Assembly (NCBI GenBank): GCA_017437045.1
Contig: JAFSBY010000006.1
Span: 1 to 64,000, forward strand
DNA from: Alistipes sp.
Lineage (GTDB): Bacteria > Bacteroidota > Bacteroidia > Bacteroidales > Rikenellaceae
DNA length: 64,000 bases
Direction: 5' to 3'
In this document: positions 16,824 to 24,576 of the stretch, one piece after another
How the letters are laid out: each line of letters starts with the position of its first letter
How positions within the stretch are numbered: the first letter of the stretch is position 1
Program-made: the position numbers and the translations under genes
Notes under the pieces: model-generated
Databases searched by the model: none
What the model saw: the letters and a program-made list of their open reading frames with translations, nothing else
Told to the model about the DNA's origin: nothing

Positions 16824-18122
16824 ATGAAGAAAGCCGACCTTGTCATCAACCTTTTGGTAGCGGTAGCTATCTCCCTGATAGTCAATTTCTCCTACCTGAT
16901 CCTCTTCCTGGGACAGCCGCGCGAAGAGTGGCGTCCGCACATCCCGAATCCGGAGATAGCCTATCCGGGTGAGGGCGTTCTGTCGGTCTCGCCGGATGGC
17001 TACGGCTATCTGATCTATGAGGGGACCGATAGTGTCTATGTGCCTCAGCAACGTATTCGGTGGTTTAAGTTGCAGGATGGCGATGTATTGGAGGTCGATG
17101 TCCGGAAACCCCGTCAGGCAGCCGGCCATCTGGTGATGAACCGCATCTATACGCTCGATGGTGAAGAGTTTGATTATGAGCAGTATATCAACTACCCTTC
17201 TGAAACCCAAGAGGTCGTTTGGCAGTTGATCTTCTATTTCACGCTGTCGCTGTTGCTGATGATGACCGTCATGCGCATTTTGCGTCGGCAGGAGTTTCGC
17301 TCAGCGTCGCTGCTGAAGGCCGTGTTGCTCTGCTCGTTGATTGTGGTGGTCTTGTTCTTGCTGGCTCCCATGCCGGATTGGTATTCGGGCAATATTCGCC
17401 CCAATTTCACCCATCAGCGCATGTTCGACTCGATGCTGATCATGAAGTGTTCGTTTACGGCCATCGTCTCGATTCTTTATGCCTGGATTCGTCTGCTCTT
17501 GCAGCGACAACAGCTCGTCAAGATGGAGATGGAGCAGCTTCAAAACGAGTCGCTTACGGCGCGCTATAATTTGCTGGTAGGCCAGATTTCGCCCCACTTC
17601 TTCTTCAATTCGCTCAACTCACTCTCGATGTTGGTGCGCGAGCAGCACAATGAGCAGGCCTTGAGCTATATCGACCAGCTTTCGTATAGCTTCCGTTACA
17701 TCATCCAGAACGGACAAAACCGCCTGGTGCCTCTCTCCGACGAGTTGCGCTTTGCCGAGTCGTTCAGCTACCAATACAGCATCCGATTTGCCGATAAACT
17801 CTTTTTTGATTTTCAAATCGAGGACCGCTATCGCGACTATCTGCTGCCGGCGTTGTCGTTGCAGCCGCTGATCGGCAATGCAGTGAAACACAACACGATC
17901 ACGAAAAATAAACCGCTGCACGTCGTGATTCGTACGGTCGATGGCGTATTGGAGGTGCAGAACCCCATTGTGCCCAAAATCGAGCCGGAGCCTTCGACCG
18001 GTATCGGTCTGCAAAATTTACGCAATCGCTGGCGACTCATCACGGGTCACGAATTTGAGATCATCGACGACGGCCACACCTTCACGGTGCGGCTTCCGTT
18101 GCAAAAACCTAACCACGCATGA
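16824..18122 (+). CDS. LytS-type membrane sensor histidine kinase
   Basis: The product has 432 aa. TM1 is at about 8-29, an extracytoplasmic loop of about 100 residues follows, and three more membrane segments lie at about 135-225. A short coiled linker leads to a His_kinase domain whose phosphoacceptor His258 is in SPHFFFNSLNSL. The ATPase has the N box IGNAVKHNTI and a G box STGIGLQNLRNR. It pairs with the LytTR regulator, whose gene overlaps by 4 bp (ATGA). The loop probably senses an envelope or external signal that I cannot identify. Confidence 0.93.
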   Translation: MKKADLVINLLVAVAISLIVNFSYLILFLGQPREEWRPHIPNPEIAYPGEGVLSVSPDGYGYLIYEGTDSVYVPQQRIRWFKLQDGDVLEVDVRKPRQAAGHLVMNRIYTLDGEEFDYEQYINYPSETQEVVWQLIFYFTLSLLLMMTVMRILRRQEFRSASLLKAVLLCSLIVVVLFLLAPMPDWYSGNIRPNFTHQRMFDSMLIMKCSFTAIVSILYAWIRLLLQRQQLVKMEMEQLQNESLTARYNLLVGQISPHFFFNSLNSLSMLVREQHNEQALSYIDQLSYSFRYIIQNGQNRLVPLSDELRFAESFSYQYSIRFADKLFFDFQIEDRYRDYLLPALSLQPLIGNAVKHNTITKNKPLHVVIRTVDGVLEVQNPIVPKIEPEPSTGIGLQNLRNRWRLITGHEFEIIDDGHTFTVRLPLQKPNHA

Positions 18123-18877
18123 AAGTCCTAATTATCGAAGACGAAACGGCTGCTGCACAGAATCTGCAAGCCATCTTAAAACAGGAGGCGCCCCACGTGG
18201 AGGTGTTAGCCGTGCTCGAAAGCATCGAGGAGAGCCTCGAGTGGTTCTCGTCGCATGTGCAGCCCGATCTGCTCTTTATGGATATCCATTTGGCTGATGG
18301 TGAGTCGTTTCGTATTCCGGAACGGGTGGAGATCTCGGCGCCGATCATCTTCACGACAGCCTACGATCAATATGCCCTGGAGGCCTTTCGGGTCAATAGC
18401 ATCGACTACCTGCTCAAACCGATCAATGCGGCCGATCTGCGTCGAGCGTTGGAGAAATTGCAACGTCTGACCGGAGCTGATCGTGTGGCCTACACGGCTC
18501 GCCAAAAGTGGGTGAAGAGTGCCTCGCAGGATACCTTCTTGATCCATGTACGCGATAAGATTATCCCCCTGCACCGCGATCGTATAGCCTATTGTTACAC
18601 CTCGAACGAGCGGGTCACGGCTTGCGATTTTGAGGGGGTACACTATCCGTTAGACAAGACCTTGGAGGCGATGCAGGCATTGCTCCCCGAGGGCGACTTC
18701 TTCCGCGCGAATCGTCAATTTATCGTTGCCCGCAAGGCTGTGGAGGAGATCTCGGTCTGGTTTGGCAGCCGTCTCTCGCTCAATTTGCGGGTGGAGACCC
18801 CCGAACGGATCATCATCTCCAAGGCGCGCGTCCCCGAGTTTAAGGCCTGGTTACGGGCTGTCAATAGTGCTGAATAA
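18119..18877 (+). CDS. LytTR-family response regulator
   Basis: The product has 252 aa. The receiver domain spans about 1-120 with phosphoacceptor Asp55 in LLFMDIHLADG and an SIDYLLKPI switch segment. The C-terminal LytTR DNA-binding domain spans about 145-250 (ISVWFGSRLSLNLRV..FKAWL). LytTR proteins bind two short direct repeats about 21 bp apart. Two such repeat pairs lie directly downstream of this gene, upstream of the outer-membrane barrel gene. I infer that the barrel is a regulated target. Confidence 0.93.
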   Translation: MKVLIIEDETAAAQNLQAILKQEAPHVEVLAVLESIEESLEWFSSHVQPDLLFMDIHLADGESFRIPERVEISAPIIFTTAYDQYALEAFRVNSIDYLLKPINAADLRRALEKLQRLTGADRVAYTARQKWVKSASQDTFLIHVRDKIIPLHRDRIAYCYTSNERVTACDFEGVHYPLDKTLEAMQALLPEGDFFRANRQFIVARKAVEEISVWFGSRLSLNLRVETPERIIISKARVPEFKAWLRAVNSAE

Positions 18878-18911
18878 GGGCGATTCACCGCCTAAAATGG
18901 GCGATTCGCCG
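18878..18911 (+). promoter_or_regulatory. Distal tandem repeat site, 21-bp period (candidate LytTR operator)
   Basis: GGGCGATTCACCG at 18878 recurs as GGGCGATTCGCCG at 18899, which is 21 bp (two helical turns) from start to start. This is the geometry of LytTR sites. It begins at the first base after the regulator's stop codon. It lies about 250 bp upstream of the barrel gene's presumed -7 box. Confidence 0.6.
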
Positions 18912-19085
18912 TTTGTGTATATTAACTTTTGGATGTTGGCGTTCTCTTTGTTGTGTAAACAACAAATGTACGAACCCCATCACACACACAAACGGTATGA
19001 AACAGTATGGCTGCACCGGATACTCCACGGGCTGAGTGATTGGACCACAATGAACGGTCAAAACAGGAACGATGGAGGGCCTATT
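18912..19085. other. Non-coding spacer between the two repeat sites
   Basis: This belongs to the 312-bp gap between the regulator and the barrel gene. I see no credible gene here. It contains an 18-bp interrupted palindrome at 18948-18965 (TTGTTGT, 4-bp spacer, ACAACAA) of unknown meaning. An open frame running through the gap from inside the regulator gene is not convincing. Confidence 0.5.
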
Positions 19086-19118
19086 GGGCGATTGACCCTC
19101 CATTTTGGTCGATTCGCC
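19086..19118 (+). promoter_or_regulatory. Proximal tandem repeat site, 21-bp period (candidate LytTR operator)
   Basis: GGGCGATTGACC at 19086 and GGTCGATTCGCC at 19107 are again 21 bp apart and share the core of the distal site. The site ends about 33 bp before the presumed -7 box at 19151, a position that suits transcriptional activation. Confidence 0.65.
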
Positions 19119-19150
19119 CTTTTATAATTAGGTCGTTTTGCGAAATCTGC

Positions 19151-19158
19151 TATCTTCG
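19151..19158 (+). promoter_or_regulatory. Weak -7 box (TATCTTCG) for the outer-membrane barrel gene
   Basis: TATCTTCG differs from TAnnTTTG by one base. It lies 31 bp before the ATG at 19190. I see no clear TTTG at -33, which fits a promoter that depends on an activator. Confidence 0.5.
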
Positions 19159-19189
19159 CACGACCAAAAAGCTAAACAGCGAATAAACG

Positions 19190-22174
19190 ATGAAACACGT
19201 TTTTTTGACACTTCTGATGGCACTCTTTTCGGTGTCAGTCTATGCACAATCGGGAACGGTCAGGGCGAAGGTCGTAGATGCCGAGTCGGGGGCTGATATC
19301 CCGGGTGCAGTCGTAGCAATAACGCCGGTCGGGAAACCCGATCAAACGAAACGTTTGACCTCTGGCTATGGTGGAGCTTTTACGGTTTCGGCACTGCGCT
19401 ATGGCGATTACGAATTGGTAGTCTCGTTCTTGGGCTACAACGAATATAAGCAGAACTTCACGCTGAAGGGGGCAACGCTCGATTTGGGCAAACTCGCCTT
19501 AAAGCCTGGTGTGGAGATCGAGACGGTGGTCAAGGAGGTGCAGTCGATCCGTGCCTCGCAGAAGGGTGATACGATCAGCTACAATGCCGGAGCCTTCAAA
19601 GTAACGGCCGACGCCGATGTCGAGGGCCTGTTGAAGAAGATGCCCGGTATCACGATCACCGATGGTAAGGTCGAGACCCAGGGCGAGGAGGTTAAGAAGG
19701 TCTTTGTCGATGGCAAGGAGTTCTTCGGTGAGGACGTGACGACGGCCATCAAGTCGTTGCCGGCCGAGACGGTCGATCGTATCGAGGTCTATAACAAACT
19801 CTCCGATGCGGCCGAGTTTTCGGGCATGGACGATGGTGAGGGCTTCAAGGCTCTGAATATCGTCACCCATCGCCACATGCGTCAGGGACAGTTTGGTAAG
19901 CTCTATGCCGGTCTGGGCTACGATGCCGAGGATGGTGCGGAAGACCGCCTGAAGTACCTGGCCGGTGGTAATGTCAATATTTTTAAGGGCGACAGCCGTG
20001 TTTCGGTGTTGGCTCTGTTCAACAATGTCAATCAGCAGAACTTCTCGTTCGAAGATATCCTGGGAGTCTCGGGCGGCGGTGGCGGCGGTCGTCCGGGTCG
20101 CGGTGTGGGTCAATACATGATGCGCCCGCAGAGCGGTATTGCCAAGGTCAATGCCATTGGTCTGAACTATTCGGATATGTGGGGCAAGAAACTCACCGTG
20201 CAGGGCAGCTATTTCTTCAATAACACCGATACGGACAACCGCTCGACGCTCGAAAAGTGGTACGAGGCTCCGATGAAGGTCGATACGTTGATGACGCGCG
20301 GCGTGTCAAATACGGTGGGTAACAACCATCGTCTGAATGCCCGCATCGAGTGGAAGATCTCGGAGAATCACAACCTGATGATCCGCCCCTACTTCAGCTA
20401 TCAGGGCAACGACCCGATGAGCACGACCGAGGGTTGGCAGTTTGGTGAGAGCGGATACAGCCGCACAGACAACTTCAACGACAACGAGCGTTATGGCTAT
20501 AACCTCGGCTCGCGCATGGTCTACCGTGCCAAGCTGGGCAAGGTGGGTCGTACGCTGACGGTCAATGCCAACGTGCGCTATTCGGATCAGCAGAACGACG
20601 GTATCTCCTACTCGAACCGCATGAAGTCGCTCGAGGATCGTCCGGGCTATGTCGAAGGCCAGGAGGGGAACGATCCCTGGGGGTGGAACCCGACCGACTA
20701 TACCGATCTGCGCTATTTGGTCAATACGGCGCCCTCGAAGAGCTACGATCTGTCGGGTGAGATGACCTACACCGAGCCGGTCTCGAAAAACAGCCAGGTG
20801 AGCCTGCAATATCGTGCCGATTGGGAACGTGACGAGCGTGATAAGTCGTCGTATGAGACGGCCTCGGATTACGATATCACGGGTCTGCTGCCCGATCCTT
20901 CGCTCTCGAACAACTATCGCAGTACGAACATGGAGCACCGCATTGGTCCCGGTTTCCGCTATGCGAAGGGCAAGAATACGTTCGTAGCTAATCTCTATTA
21001 CCAGATCTCCCAGCTTGAGGGTGAGGTGATCAGCGGCCAGACGGTCGGTGAGCAGAAACCCATCAAGCAGGATTACAACCATCTGACCTACTTCATGATG
21101 GGTCAGCTGAATCTGAACCAGGAAAACTCGCTGCGTCTTTATGTGCGGTCGAACACCTCTACGCCGTCGATTACCAACCTGCAGAGCGTCTACGACGTCT
21201 CGGATGCCCAGCATATTACGCGTGGTAATCCCGACTTGAAGCCGGCTTATGCGCATTCGGTGAATTTCCACTATGTGAACTCGAATCTGGAGAAGGGTCG
21301 TACCTTTATGTGGATGTTCTCGTGGAACAAGACGCAGGACTATACGGCTACGCACCTGCTGCAGAGCCCCGGTGTGATGGAGATCGGCGGGGTGAGCTAT
21401 GCGCCGAACTTCTACTCGATGCCGGTCAATCTGGATGGTCAGTGGAGTCTGCGCACAATGCTCAGCTACGGTCTGCCGATCAACTTCTTGAAGAGCAACT
21501 TCAACATGATGGCCGGCATCAACTACTCGAAGACGCCGAGCATGATCGGTGGCCGATACGATGCCGCTACGGGCACGATCACGGGTGGCGAGCGCAACGA
21601 TGCCGATAATATGGGCTACTCGTTCCGCGCCGTGTTGGGCTCGAATATCTCCGAGAAGGTCGATTTCACGCTGGCGTGGAATGGTACCTACAACGAGGCG
21701 ACCAACTCGCTGGCTACGGGCAATGAGAAGAATCGCTACTTCAACCATTCGGCCAACGCCTCGATGAAGTTTGTCCTGCCCTGGAGCTTCACCTTCACCG
21801 CTTCGGCCGTCTATTCGCAATACCTGGGTATTACGAACGACTACGACGAGGACTACCTGATTTGCAACATCTATGTGGGTAAGAAGCTCTTCAAGAACAA
21901 GCGTGGCGAGATTTTGTTTGGTGTAAACGACCTGCTCAACCAGAACAATGTCGCCTTCTCGCGTACGACCGGTTCGGGCTATACGCAGAATGCCACAAAC
22001 CTCTCGATGGGACGTTACTACATGGTACAATTTACCTACAACCTGCGCGTCTTTGGCAAGAAGGGCTCGCGTAATATGTCAGACTATGAAAGCTCGGCAC
22101 AGAAGGAGTTTAGACAACACCGCCGGATGATGGGGCCTCCTCCGGGAGGTGGCGGTGGGTTTGGACCCCGCTAA
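19190..22174 (+). CDS. Large outer-membrane beta-barrel protein (OMP_b-brl_3 / TonB-receptor-like)
   Basis: The product has 994 aa. It comprises a signal peptide ending in SVYAQ, a CarboxypepD_reg-like domain at about 22-105, a plug-like region (about 120-215, including GLLKKMPGITI and VDGKEFFGEDVT), then a long barrel of alternating aromatic strands. A glycine-rich loop (GGGGGGRPGRG) lies near residue 300, and the C-terminal tail is Gly/Pro-rich (MMGPPPGGGGGFGPR). It should be an outer-membrane transporter or assembly barrel with unknown substrate. No SusD-like partner is adjacent. The paired operator-like sites upstream suggest control by the LytS/LytTR system. Confidence 0.88.
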   Translation: MKHVFLTLLMALFSVSVYAQSGTVRAKVVDAESGADIPGAVVAITPVGKPDQTKRLTSGYGGAFTVSALRYGDYELVVSFLGYNEYKQNFTLKGATLDLGKLALKPGVEIETVVKEVQSIRASQKGDTISYNAGAFKVTADADVEGLLKKMPGITITDGKVETQGEEVKKVFVDGKEFFGEDVTTAIKSLPAETVDRIEVYNKLSDAAEFSGMDDGEGFKALNIVTHRHMRQGQFGKLYAGLGYDAEDGAEDRLKYLAGGNVNIFKGDSRVSVLALFNNVNQQNFSFEDILGVSGGGGGGRPGRGVGQYMMRPQSGIAKVNAIGLNYSDMWGKKLTVQGSYFFNNTDTDNRSTLEKWYEAPMKVDTLMTRGVSNTVGNNHRLNARIEWKISENHNLMIRPYFSYQGNDPMSTTEGWQFGESGYSRTDNFNDNERYGYNLGSRMVYRAKLGKVGRTLTVNANVRYSDQQNDGISYSNRMKSLEDRPGYVEGQEGNDPWGWNPTDYTDLRYLVNTAPSKSYDLSGEMTYTEPVSKNSQVSLQYRADWERDERDKSSYETASDYDITGLLPDPSLSNNYRSTNMEHRIGPGFRYAKGKNTFVANLYYQISQLEGEVISGQTVGEQKPIKQDYNHLTYFMMGQLNLNQENSLRLYVRSNTSTPSITNLQSVYDVSDAQHITRGNPDLKPAYAHSVNFHYVNSNLEKGRTFMWMFSWNKTQDYTATHLLQSPGVMEIGGVSYAPNFYSMPVNLDGQWSLRTMLSYGLPINFLKSNFNMMAGINYSKTPSMIGGRYDAATGTITGGERNDADNMGYSFRAVLGSNISEKVDFTLAWNGTYNEATNSLATGNEKNRYFNHSANASMKFVLPWSFTFTASAVYSQYLGITNDYDEDYLICNIYVGKKLFKNKRGEILFGVNDLLNQNNVAFSRTTGSGYTQNATNLSMGRYYMVQFTYNLRVFGKKGSRNMSDYESSAQKEFRQHRRMMGPPPGGGGGFGPR

Positions 22175-22190
22175 ATCTATGCCGAAGCAG

Positions 22191-22217
22191 AACCCCCGAG
22201 CGTGCAGCTCGGGGGTT
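22191..22217. terminator. Hairpin between convergent barrel and RibD-like genes
   Basis: AACCCCCGAGC (22191-22201) and GCTCGGGGGTT (22207-22217) form a perfect 11-bp stem with a 5-base loop, followed by T-rich sequence on the plus strand. Confidence 0.85.
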
Positions 22218-22231
22218 CATTCTTTTCGGGG

Positions 22232-23260
22232 CTAAAACAGATGGCTGTTAATTTGTAATACCTCGTTGGTAAGCGACGAATAGACGCGAACTGCTACCCC
22301 ACGACTGCGTAACGTGCAGGCCCCTTCGCAACAGACAAATTTGGAGGGCTCATAGGCGGCAAAGACCACCCGCGAGAAGCCGTAACGCAAAATGAGTTCC
22401 GTGCAGCTCTCCGGCTCGCTGGCTCGTTTCGAGCAGGGCTCCATCGAGGTGTAGATGGTGGCTCCGCGCAGGTCAGCGCCGGCATGGAGTGCCTTGAGGA
22501 TAGCCTCCTGCTCGGCATGATGGGTTGGCGAGGTCTCGTGTGTATAACCTGTATAGATTGTGCCGTCGGCCGTGCGAATGACCGCGCCCACACGGTAGCA
22601 GGTGGTGCAGATCGGACAGTTGCGCGAGGCCTCGATAGCGGCTTGCAGGTAGTGTAAATCCTCGGCCGTACGATCCGCTTGCAGGGTGTAATGGGTCACC
22701 TGCATGCCTCCCAAATCCTCTTCTCGGGTCGGTGTTCCCTCCGGGGCTGTGTAACGGAAAGGGGTGCTGCCTAATGCTTCGCCCAAGCAGATGGCCGGAT
22801 TGACCGCCTTGCGAATCTCGTCGGCTAACCCCTCCTCGATAAATTGGCGCAAGATCTGTGCTCCGCCCTCGACGAGCAGTCGCTCTACCCCACGACGTTC
22901 CAACTCGGTGACGATACGTGCTGCCGTCAGCGGTGCGCGAGCCACGATCACCTTGGCCACCTTATCGAGTGCCGGAATCGGCTGCTCAGAGAGGATCAAA
23001 ATACGCCCCGTAGAAGCTTGAAAGAGGCGCAACTGCGGGTCGATCTTGCCACTTCGGCTTACTACGACCTTCGTGGCAACCCCTTTGAGCGTGGGGTTGT
23101 CGCGTCGCAGCGTCTCGGCACCAATCAAAATGGCGTCGTGGCGGCTGCGCAGGGCGTGTACGGCCTCCCAATCTTCGGGCGTCGAGATCTTGAGCCGCGT
23201 GGCGGTGTTGTCATCCAAATAGCCGTCTTGAGTGGCGGCAAACGAGAGGGTTATTCGCAT
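22232..23260 (-). CDS. RibD-like bifunctional reductase-deaminase with inverted domain order
   Basis: The product has 342 aa. Residues 1-195 form a RibD_C/dihydrofolate-reductase-like domain (SFAATQDGYLDD, ILIGAETLRRDNPTL at 44-58, LLVEGGAQIL at 128-137). Residues 205-330 form a cytidine-deaminase-type zinc domain with HAE at 248-250, EPC at 274-276 and Cys286. Canonical RibD has the deaminase first. Extra cysteines cluster at 215, 218 and 221 and at 310, 311 and 315. It may act in riboflavin synthesis or on a related pyrimidine. It overlaps the upstream metallophosphoesterase gene by 10 bp. Confidence 0.85.
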   Translation of the reverse strand: MRITLSFAATQDGYLDDNTATRLKISTPEDWEAVHALRSRHDAILIGAETLRRDNPTLKGVATKVVVSRSGKIDPQLRLFQASTGRILILSEQPIPALDKVAKVIVARAPLTAARIVTELERRGVERLLVEGGAQILRQFIEEGLADEIRKAVNPAICLGEALGSTPFRYTAPEGTPTREEDLGGMQVTHYTLQADRTAEDLHYLQAAIEASRNCPICTTCYRVGAVIRTADGTIYTGYTHETSPTHHAEQEAILKALHAGADLRGATIYTSMEPCSKRASEPESCTELILRYGFSRVVFAAYEPSKFVCCEGACTLRSRGVAVRVYSSLTNEVLQINSHLF

Positions 23261-24390
23261 CGTTTGAGGGTATAAATCGTCAGTTCGGGATCGGCACCGA
23301 TGCGCATCGGATAGCCGACATAGCCAATGCCGTCGTTGATGTAGAGGGTGCTACCCTGCTCCTCGTAGCGGCCGCTCCAACGGGTGTACATCCATTGTGC
23401 CGGCGACCAGCCAAAGAGTTTGAGCTGCATGGCATGCACATGGCCCGAGAGGGTCAAATCGCCATAACCGCGCTCGACGATCGGCAACCAAAGTTGCGGA
23501 ACGTGCACCAGCGTGATGTTGTAGAGCGAATCGGGCACGTTGTGATAGGTGCGCTCGGCGCCGGTTAAGGGCAGATCGCTGTTGTGGCGATCGTGGCGCA
23601 GGGCGCGATCGAACGAAAGGCCCGAAAGCGTGATTGAATCATTGCCCCGTCTCAGATAGAGGGTCGAATCTTGCAGCAGGGTCCACCCGATCTGTTGTTG
23701 GCGGGCAATGAGCTGGTGGGTGCTTTCGAGGGGCGACAGCGTTATTGTATCGCGGATGTAGCTGCCGATGTCGTGGTTACCGAGAATCGACACCACCGGA
23801 GCCTCGATCTGTTGTAGCAGTTCCATGGCCGTCTCGTCCAGCTCCGAGGCGCGGATATTGACCAAATCGCCGGTGAAACATACCAAGTCGGGGCGTGCAG
23901 CGTTGATCTGCTCGACCAAGCGGCTAACCTCACCGCGCGTATGGACTAACGTGCCGAGGTGCAGGTCGCTGAAGTGTGCAATGCGGTAGTCCTCGAAGGC
24001 ATCGGGCAACTCTTTGGCGCAGATCTCGACCTCGTTTACCACCAGATTGGAACGACCCCATACGACTCCATAGAGGAGCAATCCGGCGATCACCCAGGCC
24101 ACGACCCGCCCGATCAGAGCACAGCGCAACAGGCAGAAAAGGTAATAGAGCATGCGCGGCAAGACGAAGAAGAGCCACGCCCAAATGATCCACATCATGA
24201 TCCGCATGACGGTCGGGGTGTTGTCGGCCATGCTGAAGAGCAACAACATCCAGAGTGGCAGCGTGTCAGCCACCAAGAAGGCCAGCCATCTGCGGTGCGA
24301 GGGGCGGCGTTCGGGCTTCATGACGCGGTAACGCGCCCAATCAATCAGTACGGCGACGAGCGCCGGAAGTATCAGCAATATAAACATCAT
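23251..24390 (-). CDS. Membrane-anchored metallophosphoesterase (YkuE/YaeI-like)
   Basis: The product has 379 aa. The N-terminal third has about four hydrophobic membrane segments, followed by a calcineurin-like phosphoesterase with the dimetal motifs SDLHLG, GDLVN, LGNHD and LSGHVHAMQ. YaeI/YkuE relatives act on membrane-associated substrates such as UDP-diacylglucosamine-type lipids or are of unknown specificity; the substrate is not evident here. The start is either ATG 24390 or the next codon, ATG 24387. A -7 box ends only 4 bases upstream. Confidence 0.88.
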   Translation of the reverse strand: MMFILLILPALVAVLIDWARYRVMKPERRPSHRRWLAFLVADTLPLWMLLLFSMADNTPTVMRIMMWIIWAWLFFVLPRMLYYLFCLLRCALIGRVVAWVIAGLLLYGVVWGRSNLVVNEVEICAKELPDAFEDYRIAHFSDLHLGTLVHTRGEVSRLVEQINAARPDLVCFTGDLVNIRASELDETAMELLQQIEAPVVSILGNHDIGSYIRDTITLSPLESTHQLIARQQQIGWTLLQDSTLYLRRGNDSITLSGLSFDRALRHDRHNSDLPLTGAERTYHNVPDSLYNITLVHVPQLWLPIVERGYGDLTLSGHVHAMQLKLFGWSPAQWMYTRWSGRYEEQGSTLYINDGIGYVGYPMRIGADPELTIYTLKRCE

Positions 24391-24394
24391 GTTG

Positions 24395-24402
24395 CAAAGA
24401 TA
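24395..24402 (-). promoter_or_regulatory. -7 box (TATCTTTG) immediately before the metallophosphoesterase start
   Basis: On the minus strand TATCTTTG is followed by CAAC and then ATGATG. The expected transcription start coincides with the start codon, suggesting a leaderless or nearly leaderless mRNA. Confidence 0.6.
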
Positions 24403-24516
24403 AGCAAGGCTGCTGCCAAATCAAAATTTGCCCTCGAAAAAACGCGGGTGAGGAAGAGAATGAGCCGTCGGGTGTGTGAATTGGCATACATCTTGCAAAA
24501 AAGCCCCGAAAACAGC

Positions 24517-24531
24517 CCCTTCGCGGGGAAA
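24517..24531 (+). other. Small GC hairpin in the leader of the porin gene
   Basis: CCCC and CGGGG flank a TTCG-type loop about 45 bases before the porin ATG. It may be a 5' UTR stabiliser. No other regulatory signal is clear between 24403 and 24576 except a weak TACATCTTG. Confidence 0.35.
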
Positions 24532-24576
24532 TAGCATTAAGAATTACAGCAAACAACACCAAAATCTTTACGGCTT

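Noticed and set aside
18726..19127. A 133-codon frame crossing the end of the LytTR gene and the operator region
   Set aside because: Half lies out of frame in the regulator gene and the rest over the repeat sites; no start signal or domain.
20306..22030. A 574-codon open frame opposite the large barrel gene
   Set aside because: It is antisense to a well-supported gene; its composition is rich in Arg/Ile/Val from the reverse of biased codons, with no motif.
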